Translations under genes and position numbers: made by a program
The notes under the pieces: generated by a model
What the model was told of the DNA's origin: nothing
Seen by the model: the letters and a program-made list of their open reading frames with translations, nothing else
Databases searched by the model: none
In this document: positions 26,022 to 34,558 of the stretch, piece by piece
Layout of the letters: the number at the start of each line of letters is the position of its first letter
Numbering within the stretch: position 1 is the stretch's first letter
DNA from: Prosthecobacter algae
Lineage (GTDB): Bacteria; Verrucomicrobiota; Verrucomicrobiia; Verrucomicrobiales; Verrucomicrobiaceae
DNA: 64,000 nucleotides
Assembly: GCF_039542385.1 (NCBI RefSeq)
Contig: NZ_BAABIA010000005.1
Span: forward strand, 310,001-374,000
Direction of reading: 5' to 3'

Positions 26022-26480
26022 ATGCAATCTCCAGACCCCGTGCAGCAAAATACTGACGAAGCTCTAAACTCGCAGATCGAAGCCCACGCAAAGCTGCGTG
26101 TGGGCGGGATCTCCATTCAGTCCGAGGATGAAATTTCCCGCCGGATCGAAGCTCTGGACCAGGAGTGGGACATCGAACGCTGGTTGCAGTTCAATGCCTC
26201 GGCCCTGGCCTTCTCAGGCCTGCTGCTGGGCCTCGTCCGCCACAAAAAATACTTCCTCATTCCCGGTGTGGTGTTGCCGTTCCTTTTCAACCATGCCGTC
26301 AACGGCTGGTGCCCGCCCATCGCCGTCCTGCGCCGTCTGGGCATTCGTACTCGGCGGGAGATTGACCATGAAAAATATGCCCTCAAGGCCCTGCGCGGCG
26401 ACTTTGCAGGCATCCCCCCATTCAGCGAAACCGGTGCCAGCATGACCGCCAGCCAAGCCTGGCAGGCGGCTCGCCCCTAA
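26022..26480 (+). CDS. YgaP-like/DUF2892-related membrane protein
   Basis: This 152-residue protein has a charged N-terminal helix, a hydrophobic part with two closely spaced helices (about residues 62-95) and the conserved C-terminal block NGWCPPIAVLRRLG...REIDHEKYALKALRGDF. The block is found in YgaP-type transmembrane proteins of stress islands. It probably sits in the inner membrane; the biochemical role is unknown. It follows the PfpI gene after 63 bases in the same direction and precedes a stand-alone receiver gene. Confidence 0.7.
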   Translation: MQSPDPVQQNTDEALNSQIEAHAKLRVGGISIQSEDEISRRIEALDQEWDIERWLQFNASALAFSGLLLGLVRHKKYFLIPGVVLPFLFNHAVNGWCPPIAVLRRLGIRTRREIDHEKYALKALRGDFAGIPPFSETGASMTASQAWQAARP

Positions 26481-26550
26481 GTCAGGGCCACATGCCCCCC
26501 CAAACTTTATTTTGAGAAACCAGTAAACGCAGATTCCGCCTACACGCCGA

Positions 26551-26991
26551 ATGAGAAAGATGTCTCCTCCAACCTTTCCTGAGACCTCCTCCAGGTCCAT
26601 CATTCGCATTGCCGTCGTTGACGATCACTCGATCATGAGGGCGGTTTACCGCAGCCTCATTGATGACTCTCCAGAGCTAGACATGGCCTGGAGCGCCGCC
26701 ACCCTCGAAGAAGCCAGGCTGCACATCGAAAGGGATGATATCCCCGATGTCATCATCCTGGATGTGACGCTGCCCGATGGCACCGGCTATGAACTGCTCC
26801 GCGAGATTCTGCACGAATTTCCGAACCTGCCCGTGCTCATGGTATCTGCCCATGAAGAACAGGCCTATGTCACCCAGGCTGCCGAGGCAGGCGCGCGAGG
26901 TTACCTCATCAAGGATTCCTCCCCGGCCGAACTCATGGATGCCCTGGAGACCGTGATCAACGGGGAAACCTACTTCAAGTCGGTCGCCTAA
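26551..26991 (+). CDS. single-domain response regulator (REC only)
   Basis: The 146-residue protein is a CheY-like receiver with a short N-terminal extension. IRIAVVDDHSIMR holds the acidic pair, VIILDVTLPDG the phospho-acceptor Asp, VLMVSAHEE the switch Ser, and YLIKDSSPAEL the conserved Lys. The last features resemble the NarL/FixJ-type receiver, but no LuxR-type DNA-binding domain follows, so it acts through a partner or as a phosphate sink. No kinase is adjacent; the receiver-kinase genes further right are candidates. Confidence 0.9.
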   Translation: MRKMSPPTFPETSSRSIIRIAVVDDHSIMRAVYRSLIDDSPELDMAWSAATLEEARLHIERDDIPDVIILDVTLPDGTGYELLREILHEFPNLPVLMVSAHEEQAYVTQAAEAGARGYLIKDSSPAELMDALETVINGETYFKSVA

Positions 26992-27020
26992 ACGGCCTGG
27001 CATGCCACCTCATTCTGCCC

Positions 27021-27422
27021 ATGTCTGCCTCCACCTTGTGGCACGATTTTAAAGCCAGCCAGCCTGGCCGACGATTTCAGGACTTTTACGAAAAGCGCCA
27101 GGAAGACCGCAGCGATGGCCACGGATGGCGGCGGGCTCTGTATGTCGGCCTGGGGGTGGTCATCGCCCTCAGCGGCATCGTACTTCTCGGTATGCCGGGG
27201 CCGGGCTTGCTCGTCCTAGCTTTAGGGCTGGCCTTGGTCGCAGGCGAGTCTGCCCTGATGGCACAGGGGCTGGACAGGCTGGAAGTCTGGCTGCGCGCCC
27301 TTAGCCAGAAATTCATTCAGTGGTGGCGGCATCTGCGGCCTTATCAGCAATACCTGGGCATTGCAGCCGTCATTGCACTGGCTCTCGGCGCCGCTGGCTG
27401 CGTTTACAAGGTGCTGTCCTGA
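27021..27422 (+). CDS. PGPGW-family transmembrane protein
   Basis: The 133-residue protein has a basic N-terminal cytoplasmic part, a helix pair around LYVGLGVVIALSGIVLLGMPGPGLLVLALGL, an amphipathic segment and a C-terminal helix. GMPGPG followed by a hydrophobic run is the hallmark of the PGPGW putative transmembrane family (PF09656). Function is unknown. It starts 29 bases after the receiver gene and converges with the UbiB-type gene; a hairpin lies between them. Confidence 0.75.
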   Translation: MSASTLWHDFKASQPGRRFQDFYEKRQEDRSDGHGWRRALYVGLGVVIALSGIVLLGMPGPGLLVLALGLALVAGESALMAQGLDRLEVWLRALSQKFIQWWRHLRPYQQYLGIAAVIALALGAAGCVYKVLS

Positions 27423-27437
27423 AGCTCCCTGCCGCGG

Positions 27438-27465
27438 TGCCGGGAGAAAAAGATCTCCCCCGGCA
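27438..27465. terminator. weak terminator-like hairpin between convergent genes
   Basis: TGCCGGGAGA and TCTCCCCCGGCA pair with a two-base bulge around AAAAGA. No T-tract follows, so termination is uncertain; it lies between the convergent PGPGW and UbiB-type genes. Confidence 0.35.
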
Positions 27466-27486
27466 GCAGCAGAACAGTCCTGACCC

Positions 27487-29145
27487 TCAGGACCTCATGT
27501 CACTGCGCATGATCTGCCAGGCCAAAGAAATGCCGCCCCCAGTGGCCAGCAAAAAGAGAAGCATGGCAAAGCCAGGATAACCAAAGAGGCGGAAGCTCGT
27601 CTCCACTCGCATCAGCATGGAGGCACCGACGATCAGCGAGGCAAGAATGAGGCCCAGCGTGATGCGGTTCGCCACCTTTTGCAGGCCGGTCATCACCACC
27701 TTTTCATCAATCGTGTCCAGATGGATCTTTAGCTTGTTGTTGGCCACCACTTCCAGAAACTGGTTCAGCCTGCCGGGCAGTTTCTCGATGAGCTCTTTGG
27801 CATCCAGCACGGAGTTCAGCAGGTTGCCTAACGAAAGGCTCTTCAAAGTTTTCGCCCGCATCAGCTCGGCCGAATTTCGGCGGATGGATTCATTCGGATC
27901 AAAGGTGGGGTCCAGCGTGCGGCCCACCAGATCCAGATTCAGCAGGGTCTTGCCCAGCATCGTCAGCTCCTCCGGCACGCTGAGTCCAGTGCGCGCAGCC
28001 ACCTGGGTCACATGCATGACGATCTTGCCCACCTCCAGATTCTCCACCGTGGCCCCCTGCTGCTGGCTGACGATCTCCGCGATGTCGCGGCGGAAGGCGG
28101 CTTCATCAAAATGATCTTTCTCCGTGCCCATCGCCTGCGCCACTGCAGCGGCGCGGTCACTCTGCCCGTCGCTGATGGCCAGCAGCAGCTTTAGGAGCTG
28201 GTCCTGCATCTGCGGGCCCACCCGCGCGATCATGCCAAAGTCCAGCAGGGCCACCTTGCTGTTGTCCGCCGTCAAAAAAACATTGCCCGGATGCGGATCC
28301 GCATGAAAGACCCCGACGATGAGAATCTGGTGCAGGTAGGAGCGGAAGACTTCCTCCGCCAGCGCCCGCCCATCCACCTCCATGCGCACGATCGGGTGCA
28401 GCTTGGTGATCTTGGTGCCGTCCACATACTCCATCGTCAGCACCCGGCCAGAGGAGTAGTCATCAATGGGGGCCGGAATCACCAGACGGGTAAAATCTGA
28501 CAGCTTTTCGCGCATCAGCTTCATCGTCTGCGCTTCCTGGCGGTAATCCAGTTCCCGCAGCAGCGCCTTGCGCAGTTCCCCCACCATCTTGGTGAATTCA
28601 AAACGACGACCGGTGTCTGTGTGGCGATCCAGAAACTCGGCGATTTCTGAGATCGCCGCCAAGTCGGTCGCCACCAGTTCCCGCACATCCGGGCGCTGCA
28701 CCTTCACCGCCACCTCCTGTCCGCTGCGCAGCACCGCGTAGTGCACCTGCCCTAGCGAGGCCGCCGCCATCGGCACCGGATCAAACGATTGAAAGGCCTT
28801 GGAAATGCGCGCGCCGATCTCCACATTCACGATGGCCTCCACTTTTTCATAAGGGAAGGGCTGGATGTTGTCCTGCAACATGCTCAGGGCCTCCATGTAG
28901 GCAGGAGGCACAAAGTCGGATCGGGTGGAAAGCAACTGCCCCAGCTTGATGAATGTCGGCCCCATCTGCTCCAGATCCTTGGCCAGTTCACGCGCTCCCG
29001 GCGGCACGGGCGGCGCGGGTGCAAACTCCAGCGGATCATCCACAATCGGTGCCGCTTTCACCAAGTCTCCGTGACCGTATTTGATCATCAGGCCCAGGAC
29101 TTGTTTATATCTTTTTAGGTGTTCCGGATGAAGGGAGAGTGTCAT
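27487..29145 (-). CDS. ABC1/UbiB-type atypical kinase
   Basis: The 552-residue protein has the ABC1/UbiB pattern: FIKLGQLLSTRSDFVPP is the KxGQ motif, VAVKVQRPDVRE carries the ATP-site Lys, GVFHADPHPGNVFL is the catalytic loop, and VALLDFGMIARV the metal-binding DFG-equivalent. Two hydrophobic helices close the C-terminus, so it is a membrane-associated ATPase/kinase. UbiB acts in ubiquinone biosynthesis, but many paralogues of unknown function exist and no ubi or men genes are near. ATG at 29145 leads into LSLHPEHLKRYKQ; in-frame ATG codons at 29163 and 29211 are also possible. It diverges from the cupin gene. Confidence 0.88.
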   Translation of the reverse strand: MTLSLHPEHLKRYKQVLGLMIKYGHGDLVKAAPIVDDPLEFAPAPPVPPGARELAKDLEQMGPTFIKLGQLLSTRSDFVPPAYMEALSMLQDNIQPFPYEKVEAIVNVEIGARISKAFQSFDPVPMAAASLGQVHYAVLRSGQEVAVKVQRPDVRELVATDLAAISEIAEFLDRHTDTGRRFEFTKMVGELRKALLRELDYRQEAQTMKLMREKLSDFTRLVIPAPIDDYSSGRVLTMEYVDGTKITKLHPIVRMEVDGRALAEEVFRSYLHQILIVGVFHADPHPGNVFLTADNSKVALLDFGMIARVGPQMQDQLLKLLLAISDGQSDRAAAVAQAMGTEKDHFDEAAFRRDIAEIVSQQQGATVENLEVGKIVMHVTQVAARTGLSVPEELTMLGKTLLNLDLVGRTLDPTFDPNESIRRNSAELMRAKTLKSLSLGNLLNSVLDAKELIEKLPGRLNQFLEVVANNKLKIHLDTIDEKVVMTGLQKVANRITLGLILASLIVGASMLMRVETSFRLFGYPGFAMLLFLLATGGGISLAWQIMRSDMRS

Positions 29146-29243
29146 AGTAAGCGTGTCGTGCATTTGGCCATCGTGCCTCGCCCGTCGCTTGGTCGTACCA
29201 TTCGAATGCACGCAGATGCCCGTCCTCCTTCGATGATGAAAGG

Positions 29244-29570
29244 ATGACTGCTCAAAGCGTACAAAACTTTCAATCGTGGTTTGAGGCGCTGCACACCACG
29301 GAGAAGAGCCAGGTGGCCATGATGCGGCTGGAACCCGGCCAGGAATCCGGGCCCGAACCTGAAAGCCACGCTCACAGCGACCAGGTGCTTCTCGTCCTGG
29401 AAGGAACTTTGGAAGGAGAAATTGCCGATGAGCGCATTTCCATGGCGAAAGGCGATTTCATCACAGTGCCCGCAGGCACTCTCCACCGTTTCTACAATGC
29501 GGGGGAGTCCTCTGCCCTAACCTTTAATGTCTATGCTCCGCCTGCCTATCCCCCCGACGCCCGAGGATGA
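29244..29570 (+). CDS. cupin domain protein
   Basis: This 108-residue single-domain cupin has motif 1 as ESHAHSDQVLLVLEGTLEGEI and motif 2 as KGDFITVPAGTLHRFYNAG. The His/Glu ligands for a metal are partly conserved (HAH, and His in TLHRF). Its ligand is unknown. Its last 44 bases overlap the start of the cardiolipin synthase gene in another frame, implying tight translational linkage. It diverges from the UbiB-type gene. Confidence 0.9.
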   Translation: MTAQSVQNFQSWFEALHTTEKSQVAMMRLEPGQESGPEPESHAHSDQVLLVLEGTLEGEIADERISMAKGDFITVPAGTLHRFYNAGESSALTFNVYAPPAYPPDARG

Positions 29571-30855
29571 TGCCGGGTCTTCCAGCAACGGCCACGGCCT
29601 GGCCACTCTCGCAGTAACGGCCGCTATCAGCGGCACGCTGGCAGTGATCATCAGCAAAAATTTCCTGGAGACGGAAAAGAAGATCACTCACCACATCGAG
29701 ACCGATTACGCGGTCTGTGACGAGGCCTTTGCCCGCACCATGAGCCATCTCCTGGGCCCGCCCCTGCTGAGCGGCAACAAGGTCACCGTCTTGCAAAACG
29801 GAGCCCAGATTTTCCCGCGCATGCTGGAAGTCATCCGCCAGGCCGAGCGAAGCGTGACCTTTGAAAACTTCGTCTGGACCAAGGGCCAGATCGTTGAGGA
29901 ATTTTCAGCCGCCTTTGCCGAATGCGCCCGCCGAGGCGTGAAGGTTCACTTTCTCCAGGATGCCATGGGATCCAACTGCCTGGACAGCGACTGCATGAAG
30001 CAGATGCGCGAGGCCGGTGTGGAGGTAGAGATCTTCCGCCGTTACAATCTGGCCAACTTCAACCACCGCACCCATCGCAAGATCCTGGTGGTAGATGGCC
30101 GCATCGGCTTTGTCGGCGGCGTAGGTATCTCCGATCTGTGGGACGGCCATGGCAATAAAAGCGATCACTGGCGCGACACCCAGTATGAGGTGGAAGGGCC
30201 CGTGGTCGCCCAGATGCAGCAGGCCTTCATGGACAACTGGATGCAGACCCGCGCGCGGGTGCTGCATGGCGATGACTACTTCCCGAAACTCGTTCCCTGT
30301 GGCGACACGCAGTGCCAGATATTCACCAGCTCCGTCAGTGAAGGTGCCGATAGCGCCCGCCTCATGTTTCTGATGTCCATTGCCGCAGCCCGCCAGTCCA
30401 TCCGCATCGTGAACCCCTACTTCGTTCCTGACATGCTGGTGCTGAACCTCCTGAAAAAGGCCTGCGAACGCGGCGTCAGTGTAGAAATCATCGCTCCGAG
30501 TGAGCGTATTGACCAAAAGGTGGTCCGCTACGTGGGCCGTGCCCGCTGGGGCGGACTGCTGCGCGCAGGCGTGCGCTTTTATGAATTCCAGCCCGCCCTT
30601 CTCCACTGCAAATATTTCGTCGTGGACGAACAATGGGTGTCCGTCGGCTCATGCAACCTGGATGACAGATCCCTGTGCCTAAACGAGGAAGCCAACCTCA
30701 ATGTCTGGGATCGCGACTTTGCACGCCAGCACCTGGAAGTCTTTGAAGTGGACAAAAAACGATCCCGCGAAATCACCTGGCAGGATTGGAAGAACCGTCC
30801 TTTCCGGGAGAAGGTCCTGGGCCATGTCGGCGGCATCTTTCGTTCCCAGCTTTGA
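29527..30855 (+). CDS. cls: cardiolipin synthase-like phospholipase D protein
   Basis: The 442-residue protein has one N-terminal membrane helix (about residues 25-45) and two PLD (HKD) motifs: HRTHRKILVVDGRIGFVGG and LHCKYFVVDEQWVSVGSCNLDDRS. It resembles ClsB-type synthases, which join two phosphatidyl groups to form cardiolipin at the inner membrane. It starts inside the cupin gene, with CCTAACC four bases before the ATG (29516-29522). An EEP-family phosphohydrolase gene lies convergently just downstream, recalling the ybhP-clsB neighbourhood of enterics. Confidence 0.9.
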   Translation: MSMLRLPIPPTPEDDAGSSSNGHGLATLAVTAAISGTLAVIISKNFLETEKKITHHIETDYAVCDEAFARTMSHLLGPPLLSGNKVTVLQNGAQIFPRMLEVIRQAERSVTFENFVWTKGQIVEEFSAAFAECARRGVKVHFLQDAMGSNCLDSDCMKQMREAGVEVEIFRRYNLANFNHRTHRKILVVDGRIGFVGGVGISDLWDGHGNKSDHWRDTQYEVEGPVVAQMQQAFMDNWMQTRARVLHGDDYFPKLVPCGDTQCQIFTSSVSEGADSARLMFLMSIAAARQSIRIVNPYFVPDMLVLNLLKKACERGVSVEIIAPSERIDQKVVRYVGRARWGGLLRAGVRFYEFQPALLHCKYFVVDEQWVSVGSCNLDDRSLCLNEEANLNVWDRDFARQHLEVFEVDKKRSREITWQDWKNRPFREKVLGHVGGIFRSQL

Positions 30856-30888
30856 TCACCTAACCAACAAGAAGTTCACACCGATCTC

Positions 30889-31668
30889 TCACATCGCTTC
30901 AGCTTCCGGGCAGATCACCAGATCTGCCACCAGCGGCAGGTGGTCGGAGGCGATCTGTGTCTCCCGGCTATTCAGCACCTCCACCTTGTGCGCCTGCAGC
31001 CTGCTGTTCATAAAGATGTAATCCAGCCGGGTCACCGGCCACCGGGAGGGAAAGGTAGACCGGGGCCGACTGCGCAAGGTCCATCTTTGCACGTCCTTCA
31101 GCCGCCGTGTGATGGTCCGGTAAACCAGCGACCCCGGAAAGGCATTGAGATCTCCGCACAGTACAAAGGGATGCGTGCGGATGCTGCCATCCATCCAATC
31201 TGGCCCCAGCAAGGCGGTGACCTGTGCCAGCCGCTCGCTCCAGCTCAGTCCCAAGTGGGTGTTAAGCACATTCACAGGCTGCCCTTGCACATCAATCTGC
31301 ACCAGGATGGCCCCCCGCGGCTCAAAAGCCAGCCGGGAGGATGAAGTGGGTAGCATTCCCTGATGCAAAAGGGTCATCGGCAAACGGCTGAGAATCGCAT
31401 CCCCGTATTGCTCCGACATCTGGGTAACAGCCGGGTGAAAATGGAAGTCCATTTTCAGCGTGTCAGCCAGATGCCTGGCCTGGTGCAGTCCTCGGCTGCG
31501 ACGCCGCTCCACATCCAGCTCCTGAAGGGCCACCACATCCGGTGCGGCTTCGGCGATGATGGCGGCGATCCGGCTTTCGTCCAACGCTCCATCGGTGCCC
31601 ACGCAGCCATGCACATTGTAGGTCATCACGCGCAGCGTTGGCGGTTTCACCGGATCAGCCTCCTTCAC
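30889..31668 (-). CDS. endonuclease/exonuclease/phosphatase (EEP) family protein
   Basis: The 259-residue protein carries the EEP superfamily motifs: MTYNVHGCVG (Asn), VVALQELD (metal-binding Glu), NTHLGLSWSER, CGDLNAFPG (Asp-x-Asn), RLDYIFMN, and SDHLPLVADL (catalytic His). Members hydrolyse phosphodiesters in nucleic acids or lipids; next to a cardiolipin synthase gene a lipid phosphodiesterase (YbhP-like) is plausible. The start is GTG at 31668, supported by a GTGA overlap with the stop of the upstream small gene. A later in-frame ATG at residue 15 would remove part of the fold. Confidence 0.9.
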   Translation of the reverse strand: MKEADPVKPPTLRVMTYNVHGCVGTDGALDESRIAAIIAEAAPDVVALQELDVERRRSRGLHQARHLADTLKMDFHFHPAVTQMSEQYGDAILSRLPMTLLHQGMLPTSSSRLAFEPRGAILVQIDVQGQPVNVLNTHLGLSWSERLAQVTALLGPDWMDGSIRTHPFVLCGDLNAFPGSLVYRTITRRLKDVQRWTLRSRPRSTFPSRWPVTRLDYIFMNSRLQAHKVEVLNSRETQIASDHLPLVADLVICPEAEAM

Positions 31669-31889
31669 AAGTTTTGGCTCCCCCGAGTAACCGGCTGGTC
31701 CAGAGGAGTTTCTGGCGTGGCCGGAGGCGCCATCTTGTGCATCTGTTTCAGCGCTTGCTCGCGGTCCTTATCCGTCACTCGCTCACGGTCGTCTTCCACG
31801 GCAATGTCGGCAGCGAGTTGCTCGATCTGGTCGGTTGCGCCTAACTGATCGAGTGTGTCATCATCTTTGTGTGCGGCAGTATTTTTCAT
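31665..31889 (-). CDS. small hydrophilic hypothetical protein
   Basis: This 74-residue protein (MKNTAAHKDDDTLDQLGATDQIEQLAAD...) is highly charged, lacks a signal peptide and is probably helical or disordered. It is the first gene of a two-gene operon and its stop overlaps the GTG start of the EEP gene as GTGA. Family unknown. The overlap is the main argument that it is real. Confidence 0.65.
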   Translation of the reverse strand: MKNTAAHKDDDTLDQLGATDQIEQLAADIAVEDDRERVTDKDREQALKQMHKMAPPATPETPLDQPVTRGSQNL

Positions 31890-32084
31890 GGCAGAAGAGT
31901 ATCAACCAGGATTCGCCGGGGAGCCCCTTAACGGCCCTGCACATTTTGTTATACTGCATATTGCCCGTATCAGATTTGCACACATCCACAACCCGTCGCG
32001 TCGGCGAATTCTTCACAGCAGCTCGGCCCGGCATGCGACACGGGCAACAAGCGCTGCAAAACAACCCAAACATAAAAAAGTTCT

Positions 32085-32600
32085 ATGAAATCATCCCTCG
32101 TTACCGCCCTCTTTGCAGGACTCTCCATGCTTGCCATCACTGTGCAGGCTGCTGACCCCAAGAGCACTCTCAACTCCGCCGATGAAAAGTTTGTGAAGGC
32201 AGCTTCACAGCATGGCATGGGCGAAGTGCAAATCGCCGCACTGGGCGTCAAAAAAGGTGCCCGTGCAGACGTGAAGGCCCTGGCCGAAAAAATGGTCCTG
32301 GCTCACACCACCCTGAACACCGAACTCACCGGCCTGGCCAAAGCCAAGGGCGTTGAGATCTCCACCGTCACCGATCCGGCTGACACCGAAACCCTGAAGG
32401 AACTCGAAAACACCAACACGGGCGACGCCTTTGACAAGGCTTTCCTGAATCAACTGGAATCCGGCCACAAGGAAGCGATCGACCTCTTTGACAATGCCGC
32501 CGAAGAGTCCAAAGACGCTGAAGTGAAGGCCTGGGCTGGCAAGGCCCTGCCAGAACTCCGCAACCATCTTGATGCTGTCCAGACCGCCCTGAAGAAATAA
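32085..32600 (+). CDS. DUF4142 family exported protein
   Basis: The 171-residue protein has a signal peptide cleaved after VQA and a four-helix ferritin-like domain typical of DUF4142: DEKFVKAASQHGMGEVQIAALGVKKG, the ADVKALAEKMVLAHTTLN helix, and a C-terminal ELRNHLDAVQTAL helix. Members are periplasmic or outer-membrane stress proteins of unknown activity. It is monocistronic; a 195-bp AT-rich region separates it from the divergent small gene at 31889, and a hairpin follows. Confidence 0.92.
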   Translation: MKSSLVTALFAGLSMLAITVQAADPKSTLNSADEKFVKAASQHGMGEVQIAALGVKKGARADVKALAEKMVLAHTTLNTELTGLAKAKGVEISTVTDPADTETLKELENTNTGDAFDKAFLNQLESGHKEAIDLFDNAAEESKDAEVKAWAGKALPELRNHLDAVQTALKK

Positions 32601-32643
32601 TTCCTCGTTACTGTTTTACGGAGGTCTCCGGGCCTTCGTCACG

Positions 32644-32695
32644 CTGGCGGTGATGGTGGACTCTCCGTCCTCCCGTCACCGCCAGCTTCATTTTC
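32644..32695 (+). terminator. terminator-like hairpin after DUF4142 gene
   Basis: CTGGCGGTGA (32644-32653) pairs perfectly with TCACCGCCAG (32676-32685) and is followed by CTTCATTTTCACTTTT. The 22-nt loop is long, so it may be a weak terminator. Confidence 0.55.
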
Positions 32696-32716
32696 ACTTT
32701 TGACGTTCTTTTTGTT

Positions 32717-34429
32717 ATGCCAGCCCCCCTTCCCTCCAAACGACTCGCCGGCCTCCTCGTACCAGTCTTTGCCATGCGGCGCACCCATGACATGGGCATT
32801 GGCGATACCCGTGCCGTTCTCGAAACCATTGATTTCTGCGCCTCCCATCAGTTCGCCATTTTGCAGTTGCTGCCCATCCATGAAACCGTAGGCGACCACA
32901 GTCCCTACAACCCCATCACCTCCCGCGCCCTCTCCCCCGCCCTGCTTACCCTGGAGCCCGATGACGTCCCTGGGCTGACGCAGGAAATATTGGATACCCT
33001 GGCCCCGCCCTCCTGGCTGGCCCAGCTCCGCGAAGGCCCCGTCAAACATCTCTCTGTGCATCCTCTGAAGCTGCAAGTCCTCCAGGAGGCCGCACGGAAC
33101 TTCGAAACCATGACGGAGATCCCTCCGGAGTTGCAGCAAAACTATGCGGATTTTCAGGCCCAGGCCGCTGACTGGCTGCCTGGCTACACGCTGTTCCGCA
33201 CCCTTGTCCAGGAATACGGCGGCAATGCCCACTGGGAACAGTGGCGACCCGAGCACCACACCCCGGCCAGTGCCGAGCAATGGCTGGCGGCTCACCCCGA
33301 ACGGGAACGCCTGGAGGCGTGGCGTCGCAGCTTCACCTTCATCCAGTGGGTGGCCTGGCGGCAGTGGCGCGCAGTGCGGCAGCATGCCGATGAACGTGGC
33401 GTGCAGCTCATGGGCGAGATGTCCTTCGGCGTCTCCAAAAGCAGCGCCGATGTCTGGCTGCATCCCGCACTCTTTGACCGTGATTGGAGCATGGGCACGC
33501 GGCCGGTCTCCTACTTTGACACCAACAAAGATTCCGAACGCTGGGGCCAGAATTGGGGCCTGCCGCCCTATCGCTGGGAGAACCACCGCTCTGAAAATTT
33601 CGCCTGGCTGCGCGGGCGGCTCAGTTCGGAGTCCCAGTTCTTCCACCTCTGCCGCCTAGACCATCTGCGGGGCTACTTTCGCGGCTACATGTTCCCCTGG
33701 CAGGGCGGGGCACAGCATGCGGAATTTGCCACCCTGACGGAAGAGGAAGTGAAGGCCCGCACCAAAGGACTGCTGCCCCGCTTTGTCCCAGGCCCGGACG
33801 AGCAGGAAAACACAGCCCAGATGAATGACCTCCAAGGGCGCGAGATCATCTCCATCATGCAGGAAGCCGCGGGCCCCATGGCACTGGTGGCGGAGCTGAT
33901 GGGCATGATGGCCCCCTACATGCGCCAGGCGCTGGATGACCTGCAAATGCCCAACCTCACCTTCCCACTTTTGGAAAAGGATGAAGACGGCCACCTGCTG
34001 CACCAGGAGTCCTTTCGTGAACTCAGCCTGGTGGCCTATGGCAACCATGACCATGCCCCCATCGCCGCTGTTTACTCCCGCCTTCACGAAGGCCTCAGCA
34101 CAGGCGATGCTGCCCCGTCGGATGACCTGACCAACCTCCTCGCCTTTGCCAAGTGGGATGCTCCCGCACCCGAGGAGCTAAACAGCGAGCTTCTTTCCGC
34201 CCTGCAAAAGGCTTTGTTTGAGACTCCCTGCCGACTGGCCGTCCTCATGTGCATGGACCTGCTGGGAACCGCTCAGCGCTTCAATCTGCCCGGTAGCTAC
34301 GGCAGCCTCACCTGGTGTGAAAGGCTGGAACTTCCCTGGCCTGAGCTGGAGCGCCACCCCGTCTACGGCCCCCGCATTCAGGAGGCCGAACGCTGGGTGC
34401 AGGAATCTGGCCGAGCCCCTGCCGTATAA
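32717..34429 (+). CDS. malQ: 4-alpha-glucanotransferase (GH77)
   Basis: This 570-residue GH77 enzyme disproportionates alpha-1,4-glucans in glycogen/maltodextrin metabolism. Typical segments are the N-terminal GLLVPVFAMRRTHDMGIGD, QLLPIHETVGDHSPYNP, the nucleophile region CRLDHLRGY (family RIDHFRG), and NHDHAPI (family THDND). The acid/base region reads VAELMGMMAP where the family has AEDLGVITP, so the Glu is kept but the flanking Asp-Leu is changed. It belongs to the branch with a divergent N-terminus. It stands alone here; glgX at the window's right end acts on the same polymer. Confidence 0.9.
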   Translation: MPAPLPSKRLAGLLVPVFAMRRTHDMGIGDTRAVLETIDFCASHQFAILQLLPIHETVGDHSPYNPITSRALSPALLTLEPDDVPGLTQEILDTLAPPSWLAQLREGPVKHLSVHPLKLQVLQEAARNFETMTEIPPELQQNYADFQAQAADWLPGYTLFRTLVQEYGGNAHWEQWRPEHHTPASAEQWLAAHPERERLEAWRRSFTFIQWVAWRQWRAVRQHADERGVQLMGEMSFGVSKSSADVWLHPALFDRDWSMGTRPVSYFDTNKDSERWGQNWGLPPYRWENHRSENFAWLRGRLSSESQFFHLCRLDHLRGYFRGYMFPWQGGAQHAEFATLTEEEVKARTKGLLPRFVPGPDEQENTAQMNDLQGREIISIMQEAAGPMALVAELMGMMAPYMRQALDDLQMPNLTFPLLEKDEDGHLLHQESFRELSLVAYGNHDHAPIAAVYSRLHEGLSTGDAAPSDDLTNLLAFAKWDAPAPEELNSELLSALQKALFETPCRLAVLMCMDLLGTAQRFNLPGSYGSLTWCERLELPWPELERHPVYGPRIQEAERWVQESGRAPAV

Positions 34430-34558
34430 TTTTTGCACCTCTGGCGATTTTTTCCCCAGGGGATGCATGCAGGAATGCCCTTCCCTGCGAAGTGTGAGAA
34501 GGGCGGTCAGGAGACTGGCCACCCTTTATGGAATTTGCCCTCCAGCCATATTCTGACC

